Positions 1-8,045 are shown, counted from the first letter of the stretch. The stretch is DNA of 64,000 nucleotides from Bacillus sp. FJAT-14578 (GCF_000504165.1 NZ_AYSE01000004.1:620001-684000); one strand, 5' to 3'. Translations and numbers: made by a program. The notes: generated by a model not told the origin, from the sequence alone.

Positions 1-62
1 ATATTTCGCTGAGGGTCTCCCACTATAGCCGTAATATGATGAATTCCTGCCGTTCTTTTCAT
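1..62 (-). CDS. Ring-cleaving dioxygenase (VOC family), N-terminal fragment cut by window edge
   Basis: Only the first 20 codons lie in the window. They read MKRTAGIHHITAIVGDPQRN, nearly the same as the N-terminus of the complete VOC dioxygenase at 855-1793 (GIHHITAIVGHPQEN), including the His-His pair that supplies a metal ligand in this fold. An AAGGGAG ribosome binding site lies about nine bases before the ATG at 62. It is therefore a paralogue of the 855-1793 gene on the same strand. Whether the gene is intact beyond the window cannot be seen. Confidence 0.8.
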   Translation of the reverse strand, partial: MKRTAGIHHITAIVGDPQRN

Positions 63-216
63 ATCATTAGCTCCCTTCATACCATTCGATAGAATAAAAA
101 TGAGAATTTACCACTCTGAAAAGGTAAATAAACAGTTCATGTAATCTCCAAAACGGAAATAGTATTCTATTGGTTGCTTATCCTACCTTCGTTCATTAAA
201 TCCAACCTTACTTTTT

Positions 217-828
217 TTAATTTGGCCTTTCAATCGTAAAAACTTCACCTATTTTCGCATAGTTGTTGCCAGCTAATCGACTGACCGCTCCCAGCTTTTC
301 TTGATGGATTCTTCCCTTGTCATATAGGCTCTCTTCAATATGATACTGGATGACTCTGCCTATGATTAGTTCGCACCCGGGCGTCTCGGCTTCACCACCT
401 AATTCCACGTAATGCTCCAGAACACATTCCATTCGAATTTTTGCTTCTTGAATACCTGGAACGGAAACTTTTGCACTCTCCACAGGTGTTAAGCCTGCCA
501 GTTGTATTTCACTTTCGTTGGATGGCAAATTGCTGGCCGTTACATTAATTTTTTCTACATTTGTTTCGTCTACAATATGGACCACAAACTCACGGTTCAA
601 GATGATATTTCTTGATGTATCTTTTCTGCTTCCCTCTTTTCGTTGGATGGAGACAGAAATCAATGGCGGATTGGATGACACAATATTGAAGTAGCTAAAC
701 GGTGCTCCGTTAATCACCCCATCTTCTGAAAGAGAGGTGATAAAGGCAATTGGCCTCGGAATGATACTGCCAATCAAAAATTTGTAATTCTCTCTTTCAG
801 CTAAAAATAACGGATCGATTGAAAGCAT
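217..828 (-). CDS. Flavin reductase family protein (FMN-binding split barrel)
   Basis: This 203-residue protein fits the flavin reductase-like FMN-binding family, which uses NAD(P)H to reduce free or bound flavin, often for a partner oxygenase. The N-terminal stretch with IPRPIAFITS followed by GAPFSYFNIVSSNPP is the typical FMN-binding segment (about residues 20-60). GGGAGGAA sits seven bases before the ATG. It starts 26 bases after the stop of the ring-cleaving dioxygenase gene at 855-1793, so the two are very likely cotranscribed; in this context a role in aromatic or quinone handling is an inference. The exact substrate is not visible. Confidence 0.85.
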   Translation of the reverse strand: MLSIDPLFLAERENYKFLIGSIIPRPIAFITSLSEDGVINGAPFSYFNIVSSNPPLISVSIQRKEGSRKDTSRNIILNREFVVHIVDETNVEKINVTASNLPSNESEIQLAGLTPVESAKVSVPGIQEAKIRMECVLEHYVELGGEAETPGCELIIGRVIQYHIEESLYDKGRIHQEKLGAVSRLAGNNYAKIGEVFTIERPN

Positions 829-854
829 GGCGGTTCCTCCCGTCTGTCCTCTTT

Positions 855-1793
855 TTAATCTAATTCCCTCACTTCAATTGGTAGTAACACTCTCTCGATT
901 TTATCTCGCTCCGGTTCATACCATTCCGGCAGCATCAGTTTCTCACCCATCGTTGCCTCCGATTCGTCGTGGGCAAAACCTGGTGGATCTGTCGCAATCT
1001 CAAACAGTATTTCGCCATGTTCCTTAAAGTAAATGGCTTTAAAATACTGTCTTTCCTTTACTGAAGTTACCCCATATCCATGCTTCTTGACATGTTCTCT
1101 CCACTCTAACTGATCCTGGTTATCCTTCGCACGCCAGGCGATATGGTGAACGGTCCCAACTCCCATTGATCCCCTTCCGATTGGTGATAATTTTAGATCA
1201 ATGATGTTTCCGATATCGCTGGTGGAACGAAAACGAAGGAAATCTCCTTCTTGACCAATCTGTTCAAGGCCCATTACATGTTGTAATAAATCAGCTGTGC
1301 TTTCGGGCTTAACCGATAATAACGTCGCTCCGCCGAACCCTTTAATGGCTACGTCGGATGTCACACCGCCAAAATTCCACTGGCTTTTTTCCCCTTCTTC
1401 ACGCTCTACGATTTCTAAATGGAGGCCATGTGGATCGTCAAACTCCAAATATTGTTCGCCAAATCGTTCTAGTTCGGTATAGGAAACCTTGAATTTCTCC
1501 AATCTCTGTTTCCAGAACTCCATCGCTCCTTTTGGTACCACGAAGGATGTCACTCCCACTTGCCCATCACCAATCCGACCTTGATAAGCATCTGGCCAAG
1601 GAAAGAACGTCATAATCGTGCCGGGATTCCCTCCTCCGTCTCCGAAATAAAGATGATACGTCCCCGGATCATCAAAATTAACCGTCTGTTTTACTAATCG
1701 AAGTCCCAGTACTCCAGCATAAAAGTCCATATTTTCTTGTGGATGTCCCACAATGGCGGTAATATGGTGAATTCCCATTGATTTTTTCGTCAT
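855..1793 (-). CDS. mhqO: Ring-cleaving dioxygenase, MhqO-like (two VOC domains)
   Basis: This 312-residue protein has two glyoxalase/bleomycin-resistance (VOC) modules: residues about 6-130 (GIHHITAIVG at the start) and about 150-290 (VHHIAWRA followed by ILFEIATDPPGF). It matches the length and motifs of the MhqO/MhqA (YdfO/YkcA) ring-cleaving dioxygenases of Bacillus, which are proposed to open hydroquinone rings and are induced by quinones through MhqR. An AAGGGAG ribosome binding site precedes the ATG. A good match to the remembered MhqR box lies 24 bases upstream, supporting this assignment. The downstream flavin reductase gene is probably in the same transcript. The choice between MhqO, MhqA and MhqE paralogues is uncertain. 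Confidence 0.8.
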   Translation of the reverse strand: MTKKSMGIHHITAIVGHPQENMDFYAGVLGLRLVKQTVNFDDPGTYHLYFGDGGGNPGTIMTFFPWPDAYQGRIGDGQVGVTSFVVPKGAMEFWKQRLEKFKVSYTELERFGEQYLEFDDPHGLHLEIVEREEGEKSQWNFGGVTSDVAIKGFGGATLLSVKPESTADLLQHVMGLEQIGQEGDFLRFRSTSDIGNIIDLKLSPIGRGSMGVGTVHHIAWRAKDNQDQLEWREHVKKHGYGVTSVKERQYFKAIYFKEHGEILFEIATDPPGFAHDESEATMGEKLMLPEWYEPERDKIERVLLPIEVRELD

Positions 1794-1816
1794 CTAAATG
1801 ATCTCCCTTCCACTTT

Positions 1817-1834
1817 ATCTCGATTTCAAGGTAA
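1817..1834 (-). promoter_or_regulatory. Candidate MhqR-type operator of the ring-cleaving dioxygenase operon
   Basis: The sequence TATCTCGATTTCAAGGTA differs at only three of 18 positions from the MhqR box as I remember it (TATCTCGAATTCGAGATA). It lies 24 bases upstream of the dioxygenase start codon, where a bound repressor would block transcription. No mhqR gene is in the window. Confidence 0.5.
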
Positions 1835-1913
1835 ATGACCTGTTTATTTAATAAATAGTCAACTATAATAAATCACAGCAAGATTAATGGTTGACAGAAA
1901 ATCGCTCTTTTAT

Positions 1914-2205
1914 TTACACATTATTTTTTAATGTTCCACTCTTTTTTCTTTTTAAACTTGCACTTTTCTCATCTTTATTGAAAATAATGGAGTCAATTGA
2001 TAATATCCGACTTCCATGTAAAGCAAGATAAAGAGCTATCACTAATAAAGCTAGACCAAATTCATATCCAGTCATCTGTCCGTTTCCTAAGAAACCAACA
2101 GCCAATTTCACTTTTAGAGTTGCTGACAATAAAATCACCGCTAAAAGAGCTGAAATCAACTTAGTTCCTAAACCTGCAATAACATGAAGCCTAAACTTAC
2201 ATATG
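1914..2205 (-). pseudogene. Decayed DoxX (MhqP-like) gene, N-terminal part lost
   Basis: The reading frame codes for the C-terminal half of a DoxX membrane protein: the stretch KVKLAVGFLGNGQMTGYE aligns with KVKLAAGFLGNGQMAGYE of the intact DoxX gene at 3296-3724. Going upstream the frame continues as LHVIAGLGTKLIS, similar to the third membrane segment but with residues missing, and then meets a stop. There is no start codon with a ribosome binding site. DoxX proteins are small four-helix membrane proteins; MhqP of Bacillus subtilis belongs to this family. The first two helices are gone here, so the product is unlikely to work. Confidence 0.75.
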
Positions 2206-2235
2206 ATTCATCATCTGAAATAAATTAAAAGAACA

Positions 2236-2268
2236 TATCTCGAATTAATAAATTTTTAATTCGAGATA
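2236..2268. promoter_or_regulatory. Split inverted repeat resembling an MhqR operator
   Basis: Two perfect 11-base arms, TATCTCGAATT and AATTCGAGATA, are separated by 11 AT-rich bases. Each arm is one half of the MhqR box (quinone-sensing MarR-type repressor). The position directly upstream of the decayed DoxX gene suggests it was the promoter of an mhqP-like gene. The wide spacing is unusual, since the known box has abutting arms. Confidence 0.45.
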
Positions 2269-2434
2269 ATTATAAAATGAATATTCCCTAATGTCAATGC
2301 TTATTTTTTTCGGAAGCTAAATAAGGTTGCAATATACTAGAGATTGACCTCTACAACATAACACTATAAAATAAGCGCATACTAAATTGGAGGTTTTTGT
2401 TTGTTAAACTTATGTTTAGAGCTGGGTGAGTAAA

Positions 2435-2464
2435 CTTTCTTAATGACTTCGTGCATTAAGGAAG
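2435..2464. other. Imperfect hairpin upstream of the GNAT gene
   Basis: CTTTCTTAATG pairs with CATTAAGGAAG around an eight-base loop. There is no T-run, so it is not a clear terminator. It lies 57 bases before the acetyltransferase start. Just before it a TTG-started ten-codon reading frame follows a GGAGG (about 2393-2434), which might be a leader peptide or chance. The rest of 2280-2520 shows nothing definite. Confidence 0.25.
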
Positions 2465-2520
2465 TGCCATTTATAGAATGTTAAAAAGATGTAATTTACT
2501 AGAAGAACAGGAGACTATAA

Positions 2521-3054
2521 ATGGATATCCTAATTAGACAAGAACTCACTGAAGACTATAATACAACTGAAGAAATGGTTAAAAGAGCCTTTTTAAATGA
2601 AGAATATAGCGACAAGAAAGAACATGTACTTGTAAATCGGATTAGAAAATCAGACGCATTTATTCCTGAACTTTCGTTAGTCGCATTAAATCAAGATAAA
2701 GATATTGTAGGTCATATTCTTTTATCTAAAGTGAAAATCATAGATGATGATAACACTGTCGATTCTTTGGCACTTGCTCCAGTTTCTGTTGCACCCGAGT
2801 ATCAGAAAAAAGGAATTGGAAGTCAATTAATTCATGCTGCGTTAAAAAATGCAAAAGAGCTTAGTTATCGTTCAGTAATTGTTTTAGGGCATAAAGACTA
2901 TTACCCAAAGTTTGGCTTTAAACCAGCTAGCTTATGGAATATACAAGCCCCATTTGAGGTGCCTGATGAAGTATTTATGGTTCTAGAATTAACAGAGAAT
3001 TCTCTTAAAAATGTGCAAGGTATCGTTCATTATTCAACTGCTTTTTCAGAATAA
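2521..3054 (+). CDS. GNAT family N-acetyltransferase
   Basis: This 177-residue protein is a GNAT-fold acetyltransferase that transfers acetyl from acetyl-CoA to an amine. The acetyl-CoA binding motif A is visible as LAPVSVAPEYQKKGIGSQLI (about residues 83-102; Q/R-x-x-G-x-G/A form), followed by VIVLGHKDYYPKFGFKPAS, typical of the YhbS-like subgroup. A CAGGAG element precedes the ATG. It stands alone on the plus strand between DoxX-related genes. The substrate cannot be deduced. Confidence 0.85.
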   Translation: MDILIRQELTEDYNTTEEMVKRAFLNEEYSDKKEHVLVNRIRKSDAFIPELSLVALNQDKDIVGHILLSKVKIIDDDNTVDSLALAPVSVAPEYQKKGIGSQLIHAALKNAKELSYRSVIVLGHKDYYPKFGFKPASLWNIQAPFEVPDEVFMVLELTENSLKNVQGIVHYSTAFSE

Positions 3055-3225
3055 AAAATGTATATATGTCAATAATCGCATACAAAAAGCCAATGAGCCC
3101 AAATACAAAAATAGATGTCAGTTCATTCAAATGATATTCCTCTACGTAATGTGGTAAGTAAGTTTTCAAATACAAACTTTCCCATCATATAACCATAGAT
3201 GATGAGGATTATACAAACTTAAAAA

Positions 3226-3271
3226 GAATTCCCCTTATCACTCAGATTCTGTGAGTAATAAGGGGAATTTC
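3226..3271 (-). terminator. Rho-independent terminator of doxX
   Basis: GAATTCCCCTTAT and ATAAGGGGAATTTC form a long stem with an inner ACTCA/TGAGT pairing around the loop. Read on the minus strand the hairpin is followed by TTCTTTTT. It sits just past the stop of the DoxX gene at 3296. The stretch 3055-3225 before it encodes no intact gene. Confidence 0.75.
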
Positions 3272-3295
3272 AGTACACTATGTTTTTCAATATAA

Positions 3296-3724
3296 TTAAT
3301 TTACAGGTGTTGTGCTTTCCTTCTTTTGCCCTTTGAAAATGAATTGATCGAGTGCAAAAACCTTAGAACCAGTGACGGCAATAGATACTGCTATCGCTAA
3401 GAACGCTAAGTCCAATTCATAACCGGCCATTTGACCATTCCCTAAAAAACCTGCAGCTAATTTCACCTTTATGATCGCTCCAGCCATTAGTAAGACAAAT
3501 AAGGAAGAAACCACCCTGGTAAATAACCCTAGTACTAACGCAAGTCCTCCCACAACTTCTATTAAAGCAACACCATAAGCGAGAAACCCCGGCAACCCGA
3601 TACTGCCAAACCATCCAACCGTGTTTTCAATCCCACCCTGGAATTTTACTAATCCGTGAATAAAGAAACTAATTCCTAATACTAGCCGTAAAATTAAAGC
3701 ACTTATTTCATGTTTGTTTTCCAT
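3296..3724 (-). CDS. DoxX family membrane protein
   Basis: This 142-residue protein has four predicted membrane helices and the DoxX signature, including LRLVLGISFFIHGLVKF near the N-terminus and KVKLAAGFLGNGQMAGYELD near the third and fourth helices. Family members (MhqP, CatD of Bacillus) act in thiol/quinone stress responses with dioxygenases. I chose the ATG at 3724 because GGAGGT lies ten bases before it; an upstream ATG at 3739 contains that ribosome binding site. The downstream gene is absent, so it is monocistronic with its own terminator. It is the intact relative of the decayed copy at 1914-2205. Confidence 0.85.
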   Translation of the reverse strand: MENKHEISALILRLVLGISFFIHGLVKFQGGIENTVGWFGSIGLPGFLAYGVALIEVVGGLALVLGLFTRVVSSLFVLLMAGAIIKVKLAAGFLGNGQMAGYELDLAFLAIAVSIAVTGSKVFALDQFIFKGQKKESTTPVN

Positions 3725-3778
3725 TTTTCTTACCTCCATGTTTAGTCATTCCTATAATTAAATTTGATCAATGACGAT

Positions 3779-4576
3779 TTACTTCGACTCTCCAAATTGC
3801 CATACGCTGTGACTAAGATTTCCATATCGATAACTACGATGCAGCAACCTCGCACTTTTTTCTTGATCTGCTGCACCCATTGCATAAAAAAGTGGAATGA
3901 AGTGTTCATTTCCATATGGCGGCACCGCAAATTCAGCATTCGGAGCTAATGTATCGTACTTGAATAGTGAATCTAAATCCCAATCGCTTATATGCTGTTC
4001 TAACCACTTATCAAAATCAAACGCCCATTGATCAATTTCTCCACTATCGCTGCCCATCCTTAAGGCTCTGAGATTATGAACGGTTCCTCCACTGGCAATA
4101 ATCAAAATATCTTTTTCTCTTAATGATGATAAAGAACTTCCAATTCTATATTGCTCCTCAGGTGTAAGGTTGGGGTTTACAGACATTGAAATAACCGGAA
4201 TATCGGCATTAGGGTACAGCATTCTAAGAACTACCCAAGCTCCATGATCTAGGCCGCGTGTTGTATCAACTTCAAAAGGTACCCCCTGTTTAGTAAACAA
4301 CTCTGTAACTTCCATTGTAATAATTTCGTTGCCTTTAGCCGGATATTTAATGCGATATAAAGCTTCTGGAAATCCGCCAAAATCATAGATGGTCTTAAAC
4401 TCGTCTACACTACTCACTTTTTGAGCAGATGATTCCCAGTGTGCTGAAAACAATATAATTGCTTTTGGCTTCGGCAGTGCATTACCTAACGAATGTAAAA
4501 ACTGAGTATATTCATTGCTTTCAATAGCTAACAGCGGTGCTCCGTGAGCAATAAAGAAAGATGGCAGCATCTTCAT
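3779..4576 (-). CDS. Class III extradiol ring-cleavage dioxygenase (LigB/YgiD-like)
   Basis: This 265-residue protein matches the 4,5-DOPA extradiol dioxygenase-like (YgiD, LigB) family, which uses non-haem metal to open catechol rings. Visible conserved His motifs are IAHGAP (His10), SAHWESS (about residue 47), DHGAWVVL (about 125) and VPPYGNEHFIPLFYAMGA near the C-terminus. GGGAGGAAT precedes the ATG at 4576. It is transcribed divergently from the XRE-cupin regulator at 4807, with three short palindromes between them. Together with the VOC dioxygenases and DoxX it suggests a catechol/quinone detoxification island. The true substrate is unknown. Confidence 0.85.
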   Translation of the reverse strand: MKMLPSFFIAHGAPLLAIESNEYTQFLHSLGNALPKPKAIILFSAHWESSAQKVSSVDEFKTIYDFGGFPEALYRIKYPAKGNEIITMEVTELFTKQGVPFEVDTTRGLDHGAWVVLRMLYPNADIPVISMSVNPNLTPEEQYRIGSSLSSLREKDILIIASGGTVHNLRALRMGSDSGEIDQWAFDFDKWLEQHISDWDLDSLFKYDTLAPNAEFAVPPYGNEHFIPLFYAMGAADQEKSARLLHRSYRYGNLSHSVWQFGESK

Positions 4577-4602
4577 ATTCCTCCCTTATCATTTTTATTA
4601 TT

Positions 4603-4614
4603 TTTCTAAAGAAA
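4603..4614. promoter_or_regulatory. Putative operator copy 1 (TTTCT-AA-AGAAA)
   Basis: TTTCTAAAGAAA is an inverted repeat in the 230-base divergent promoter region between the LigB-like gene and the XRE-cupin gene. Two further copies of the same TTTCTTA/TAAGAAA arms lie at 4651-4664 and 4781-4801. Confidence 0.4.
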
Positions 4615-4650
4615 CTATCCACATCTTTATTTACATATACAGAAAAAATA

Positions 4651-4664
4651 TTCTTATTAAGAAA
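4651..4664. promoter_or_regulatory. Putative operator copy 2 (TTCTTA-TT-AAGAAA)
   Basis: TTCTTATTAAGAAA repeats the arms of the other two palindromes in this intergenic region. It lies 75 bases upstream of the LigB-like start codon, near where its promoter is expected. Confidence 0.4.
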
Positions 4665-4780
4665 CAAAAGATCAAAAAAATAAAAACTCAATCAAAAGTT
4701 TCTATACATGAATATTTGTTACCTATAAGATAACAACGAAGATTGTAGAATGTCAATCTTTTTTTTGCTAATATATAAAT

Positions 4781-4801
4781 ATGTTTCTTAAAAGAAAACA
4801 T
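4781..4801. promoter_or_regulatory. Putative operator copy 3, overlapping the XRE-cupin promoter region
   Basis: ATGTTTCTT and AAGAAAACAT are near-perfect inverted arms that end six bases before the GTG start of the XRE-cupin gene. Such a site would fit autoregulation by the XRE-cupin protein; that is inference from position and arm similarity. Confidence 0.4.
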
Positions 4802-4806
4802 TAGAG

Positions 4807-5355
4807 GTGAGTAAACTGGATATTGGTACAAAAATTCGGGCGATAAGAAACAGAAAAAAAATCACCATTGCTCAAATGTGTGAAGGGACAGGTCTTTCAA
4901 AAGGATTCATAAGCAATGTTGAAAACAACAACACTTCACCCTCTATTAGTACATTAAGTACAATTGCAGGGTTTCTGGGAGTTCCTTTACCCTATTTACT
5001 ATTGGAAAAGAAACAGCACATGCGTGTCGTTCGAAAAGATGCAAGAACACAGTCTTCTTTTAACAACTTAAAAATCGAGCATTTGGCCTCAAAGGGCGGA
5101 CTAAGAACCATGATAGTCGAATTCCCTCCAGGATCCTCCATCGGAGAGCCGCATTCACACGAGGGAGAAGAGTGCCATTTAGTATTGGAAGGAAAGATTC
5201 TAGCCGAACAAGGAGAGGATTCCTTTATTGTAGAAGAAGGTGATTCTTTTAGTTGGAATGCAAGTGTCCCACACTTCGTGAAAAACATTGGAGATGGCAA
5301 AGCAGTTGTTTTCATCTCGATTTATTCGGATACTGAATTAAATGATGTATTATAA
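4807..5355 (+). CDS. XRE family transcriptional regulator with C-terminal cupin domain
   Basis: This 182-residue protein has an N-terminal helix-turn-helix of the XRE type (IRAIRNRKKITIAQMCEGTG through STLSTIAGFLGV, about residues 11-62) and a C-terminal cupin barrel (PHSHEGEECHLVLEGK and the second motif GDSFSWNASVPHFVKN, about 115-165). The family senses small ligands and usually regulates a neighbouring operon, here probably the divergent ring-cleavage dioxygenase. The start is a GTG at 4807 that overlaps an AGAGGTGAG ribosome binding site; a CTG at 4816 is better spaced from that site and could be the real start. Confidence 0.85.
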   Translation: MSKLDIGTKIRAIRNRKKITIAQMCEGTGLSKGFISNVENNNTSPSISTLSTIAGFLGVPLPYLLLEKKQHMRVVRKDARTQSSFNNLKIEHLASKGGLRTMIVEFPPGSSIGEPHSHEGEECHLVLEGKILAEQGEDSFIVEEGDSFSWNASVPHFVKNIGDGKAVVFISIYSDTELNDVL

Positions 5356-5414
5356 GATTAATCAGAAAAACCTGACTGACTTTTATAATACGACGAGTGT
5401 GTTATTAATTCAGA

Positions 5415-5458
5415 AACATAAAACAGAGGACCTCCAATGGGGTCCCCTGTTTTATGTT
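5415..5458. terminator. Hairpin after the XRE-cupin gene
   Basis: AACATAAAACAG...GGACC pairs with GGGTCC...CTGTTTTATGTT around a short loop. The stem is strong but no clean T-run follows on either strand. Its place 60 bases after the stop codon makes a terminator the likeliest role. From 5459 to 5800 I see no gene or other clear signal. Confidence 0.5.
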
Positions 5459-5800
5459 GATGATCAACAATACTAATGATTGCTAACATCAATGGCTTGG
5501 TTACGCATATGTCTTATCTTCTTCATCTTTCTTAAAGAAACTTCTTATCCCATGAAACACATCGGCTTTTGGTTTGAGGATATCATGATGAAATTTTAGG
5601 TTGGAACATTGAATCCCCACTTACATTACTCATTATAATAAGAAATGATTTTGATAGATTTGCTCTCTAATATAAATTTCCACCTCACACTTATGCCCTT
5701 TAAATAGAAAAATCATAATTTGAAATAATAAATACATAAAATGCTAGTGTTGTATTAATAAACATTGATGTTTTTTCATTCTATAGATACGTCGGCAAAT

Positions 5801-5870
5801 GGGGCTGTTTCATTTGTCCAATAAAAAAGAGTTGCCTCAGCAACCCTCTTTTCTGAATTTAAGCAAACAC
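5801..5870. repeat. Dispersed intergenic repeat R1, also acting as terminator hairpin
   Basis: CAATAAAAAAGAG-TTGC-CTCA-GCAA-CC-CTCTTTT forms a hairpin (5823-5852) with A/T flanks on both sides, suitable to end the ethanolamine permease transcript on the minus strand. The sequence TTTGTCCAATAAAAAAG and the following TGAATTTAAG resemble other copies of the repeat family seen at 24.3, 49.6, 60.8, 61.6, 62.1, 63.0, 63.4 and 63.9 kb. Confidence 0.55.
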
Positions 5871-5889
5871 TTCATGACATTCTTTTTTC

Positions 5890-7299
5890 CTATATGGATG
5901 TCGTTTCTGTTTTCTGGTGATCACCGCTTACGGCTAATAGCTCGATCGGAGAATCAGATTCTTGCGAAATCAATTTTACTTGTTTCGCTCCGTATAAAAC
6001 ATAATATAAAATAGCACTGATAAAAATGAAACCAATTACATATGTGAGCGGTACGGTCATTCCAAAAATGGAAAGCGAAGTCGTTAAAACACTGTATCTG
6101 ACAATGCTGTAGAGACATAATAATCCAAGGGCAAGTGCAATACCCGGAACAATCGGGTACGCCACTTTAAATGGCCGCTCAAGGTTCGGCTCCTTTTTTC
6201 GTAAAATGAAGAGAGAAACCATGCTAATGCAATACATGGTCACGGCACCGAAGACCGATAAAATAATCAATGCATTGGCAAAAGTGGCAGAACCTGCACA
6301 AATAACCGCAATCGCTCCAGGCACTAACAGTCCCCAAACAGGCGCGCCTTTTTTATTTACTTTTGCTAACGCCCGAGGCAAATACCCTTCCCTTGCCAAT
6401 GCGTATGTTTGGCGAGAATACCCCATAATAATGCCATGTAAGCTTGCGATTAATCCAAATAGGCCAATCACAGCGACAGTGGTCGGAATCGCACTTCCTT
6501 CACCATAAATCGATGCCAATGCTTGCGGCAATGGATAATCTGCCAATTCTCCTTTTCCACCGCCAAGGCCTGCGGTTACAAGTAAGGTAAATATTGTCGC
6601 AGTTGCCAGCGTTAAGATCCCGCCTATGAACCCTTTAGGAATATCTTTGCGCGGATTTTCTACTTCTTCTGCCGCCATCGCGCCGCCTTCAATGGCTAAA
6701 TAAAACCAAACTCCAAATGGAATCGCGGCTAATACGCCTGTCCAACCGTTTACGAATGAGTACTCATTTAAAATGTTGTCCATCTTAATGTGCGGTAACC
6801 CTGCCGCATAATAGATTGCTAAACCAATTAAGGCTACAATCGTTGCCACCAATTCAATCACTGCCGCTTCCTTGACTCCGATTAAATTAATGAGAATGAA
6901 AAAGATAAATACGCCTACCGTTGCATAAACAGGGTGAATAACCGGTATTAAAAAGTGAAGGTACGCACCTGTTGAAACAGCGATGGCCGGAGGGGCAAAT
7001 ACGAATTCCAGCAAACAAGCAACCCCTGCCATAAACCCGCCGAAAGGCCCCAATGCTCTTTTCGCGTAAGCCGAGGGTCCGCCGGCGTGCGGAATGGAAG
7101 TTGACAACTCTGAGTAGCTGAAAATAAAGGTTGTATAAAAAATGGTCACAATGACAGCGGCAATCGCAAGACCGATAATTCCGCCCTGTTCAAATCCATA
7201 GTTCCAGCCGAAATATTGGCCCGAAATGACCATCCCGACTGAAATCGCCCATAAATGGATCGGCTTTAAATGTTTCTTCAATTCATGTGTCTGACTCAT
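5890..7299 (-). CDS. eat: Ethanolamine permease (APC superfamily)
   Basis: This 469-residue protein has about twelve membrane helices and the features of the ethanolamine permease family: LKPIHLWAISVGMVISGQYFGWNYGFEQGG at the N-terminus and PHAGGPSAYAKRALGP in the early part. It imports ethanolamine for the lyase encoded just upstream. GGAGGAAGCAGAG precedes the ATG at 7299. The gene follows eutC by 14 bases and closes the ethanolamine operon; a terminator-like repeat follows. The family is distinct from EutH, the transporter of microcompartment-type operons. Confidence 0.92.
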   Translation of the reverse strand: MSQTHELKKHLKPIHLWAISVGMVISGQYFGWNYGFEQGGIIGLAIAAVIVTIFYTTFIFSYSELSTSIPHAGGPSAYAKRALGPFGGFMAGVACLLEFVFAPPAIAVSTGAYLHFLIPVIHPVYATVGVFIFFILINLIGVKEAAVIELVATIVALIGLAIYYAAGLPHIKMDNILNEYSFVNGWTGVLAAIPFGVWFYLAIEGGAMAAEEVENPRKDIPKGFIGGILTLATATIFTLLVTAGLGGGKGELADYPLPQALASIYGEGSAIPTTVAVIGLFGLIASLHGIIMGYSRQTYALAREGYLPRALAKVNKKGAPVWGLLVPGAIAVICAGSATFANALIILSVFGAVTMYCISMVSLFILRKKEPNLERPFKVAYPIVPGIALALGLLCLYSIVRYSVLTTSLSIFGMTVPLTYVIGFIFISAILYYVLYGAKQVKLISQESDSPIELLAVSGDHQKTETTSI

Positions 7300-7313
7300 C
7301 TCTGCTTCCTCCT

Positions 7314-8027
7314 TTAAAGTACAAGATTGACGCCGCTTGTTTGTTGTTTGAGCATTTGACTAATGACTGTCCCGATATGGGCGGCTGCTTCGATCGGCGG
7401 TGTGCCTCTTCGGTGAATATTTGATATCACCATGCGATCAGATTCTTTTGTTCCTTTACGGGGCCTATAACACATATAGGCACTAAGCGAATGGGCACAG
7501 ACAAGCCCCGGCCGTTCTCCAATCAGCAGTACAAACGCCTCTGGCTTCAAAATTTCTCCAATCGCATCCATACATCCGACCCGTCCGCCCTTTACAAAGA
7601 ATGGTGTCCCGGTCTTTAAGCCATAAGCAGACATGGAATCAAGCAAGGCAGGGTACACATCCAAGATGTTTTCTTCAATCGCATTTGCACTTAATCCATC
7701 CGATACAACAATTTGGACTTGAGGATGTTGAATGCAGCGTTCCATGATCGTTGCTTTTCCTTCATTCGATAAAATCCTTCCTTGATCAGGCCGTGTTAAA
7801 TATCTCTCTTTCGTTTCAAAACATGTGTCGATCGAGAATAAGCTCAATTGCTGCAATAAGTCTTCTGATACTTCGCCATATACAGTGTCAACAGCGGCTG
7901 CATGGTCGATTCGAAATGATAAGAAATCTTTCGTCAACGGTCTTGTACCAGTACGCCCGACACCAATTCGAGCCGGCGTATATTGTTTTAAAATGTCCAG
8001 TGGATCCATCACGTCTGGCTTATTCAT
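7314..8027 (-). CDS. eutC: Ethanolamine ammonia-lyase small subunit
   Basis: EutC (237 residues from the chosen start) is the small subunit of the adenosylcobalamin-dependent lyase that turns ethanolamine into acetaldehyde and ammonia. Recognisable segments are ARIGVGRTGTRPLTKDFLSFRIDHAAA (about residues 14-40, split motif), VSDGLSANAIEEN, KGGRVGCMDAIGE and LIGERPGLVCAHSLSAYMCYRPRKG. I place the start at the ATG 8027 because GGGAGGTG lies seven bases upstream; the longer frame starts with a GTG at 8036 inside that ribosome binding site. It follows eutB by 18 bases. The N-terminus is shorter than that of enteric EutC, as is common outside enterics. Confidence 0.95.
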   Translation of the reverse strand: MNKPDVMDPLDILKQYTPARIGVGRTGTRPLTKDFLSFRIDHAAAVDTVYGEVSEDLLQQLSLFSIDTCFETKERYLTRPDQGRILSNEGKATIMERCIQHPQVQIVVSDGLSANAIEENILDVYPALLDSMSAYGLKTGTPFFVKGGRVGCMDAIGEILKPEAFVLLIGERPGLVCAHSLSAYMCYRPRKGTKESDRMVISNIHRRGTPPIEAAAHIGTVISQMLKQQTSGVNLVL

Positions 8028-8045
8028 GTTACACACCTCCCAGTA

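Noticed and set aside
2393-2434. A ten-codon leader peptide frame (TTG start) before the GNAT gene
   Set aside because: The GGAGG is present but the start is TTG and the frame very short; chance cannot be excluded.
3055-3225. Membrane-protein-like pieces in two minus-strand frames (YGYMMGKFVFENLL and ELTSIFVFGLIGFLYAIID)
   Set aside because: They suggest a frameshifted remnant, but the pieces are too short to assign to a family.
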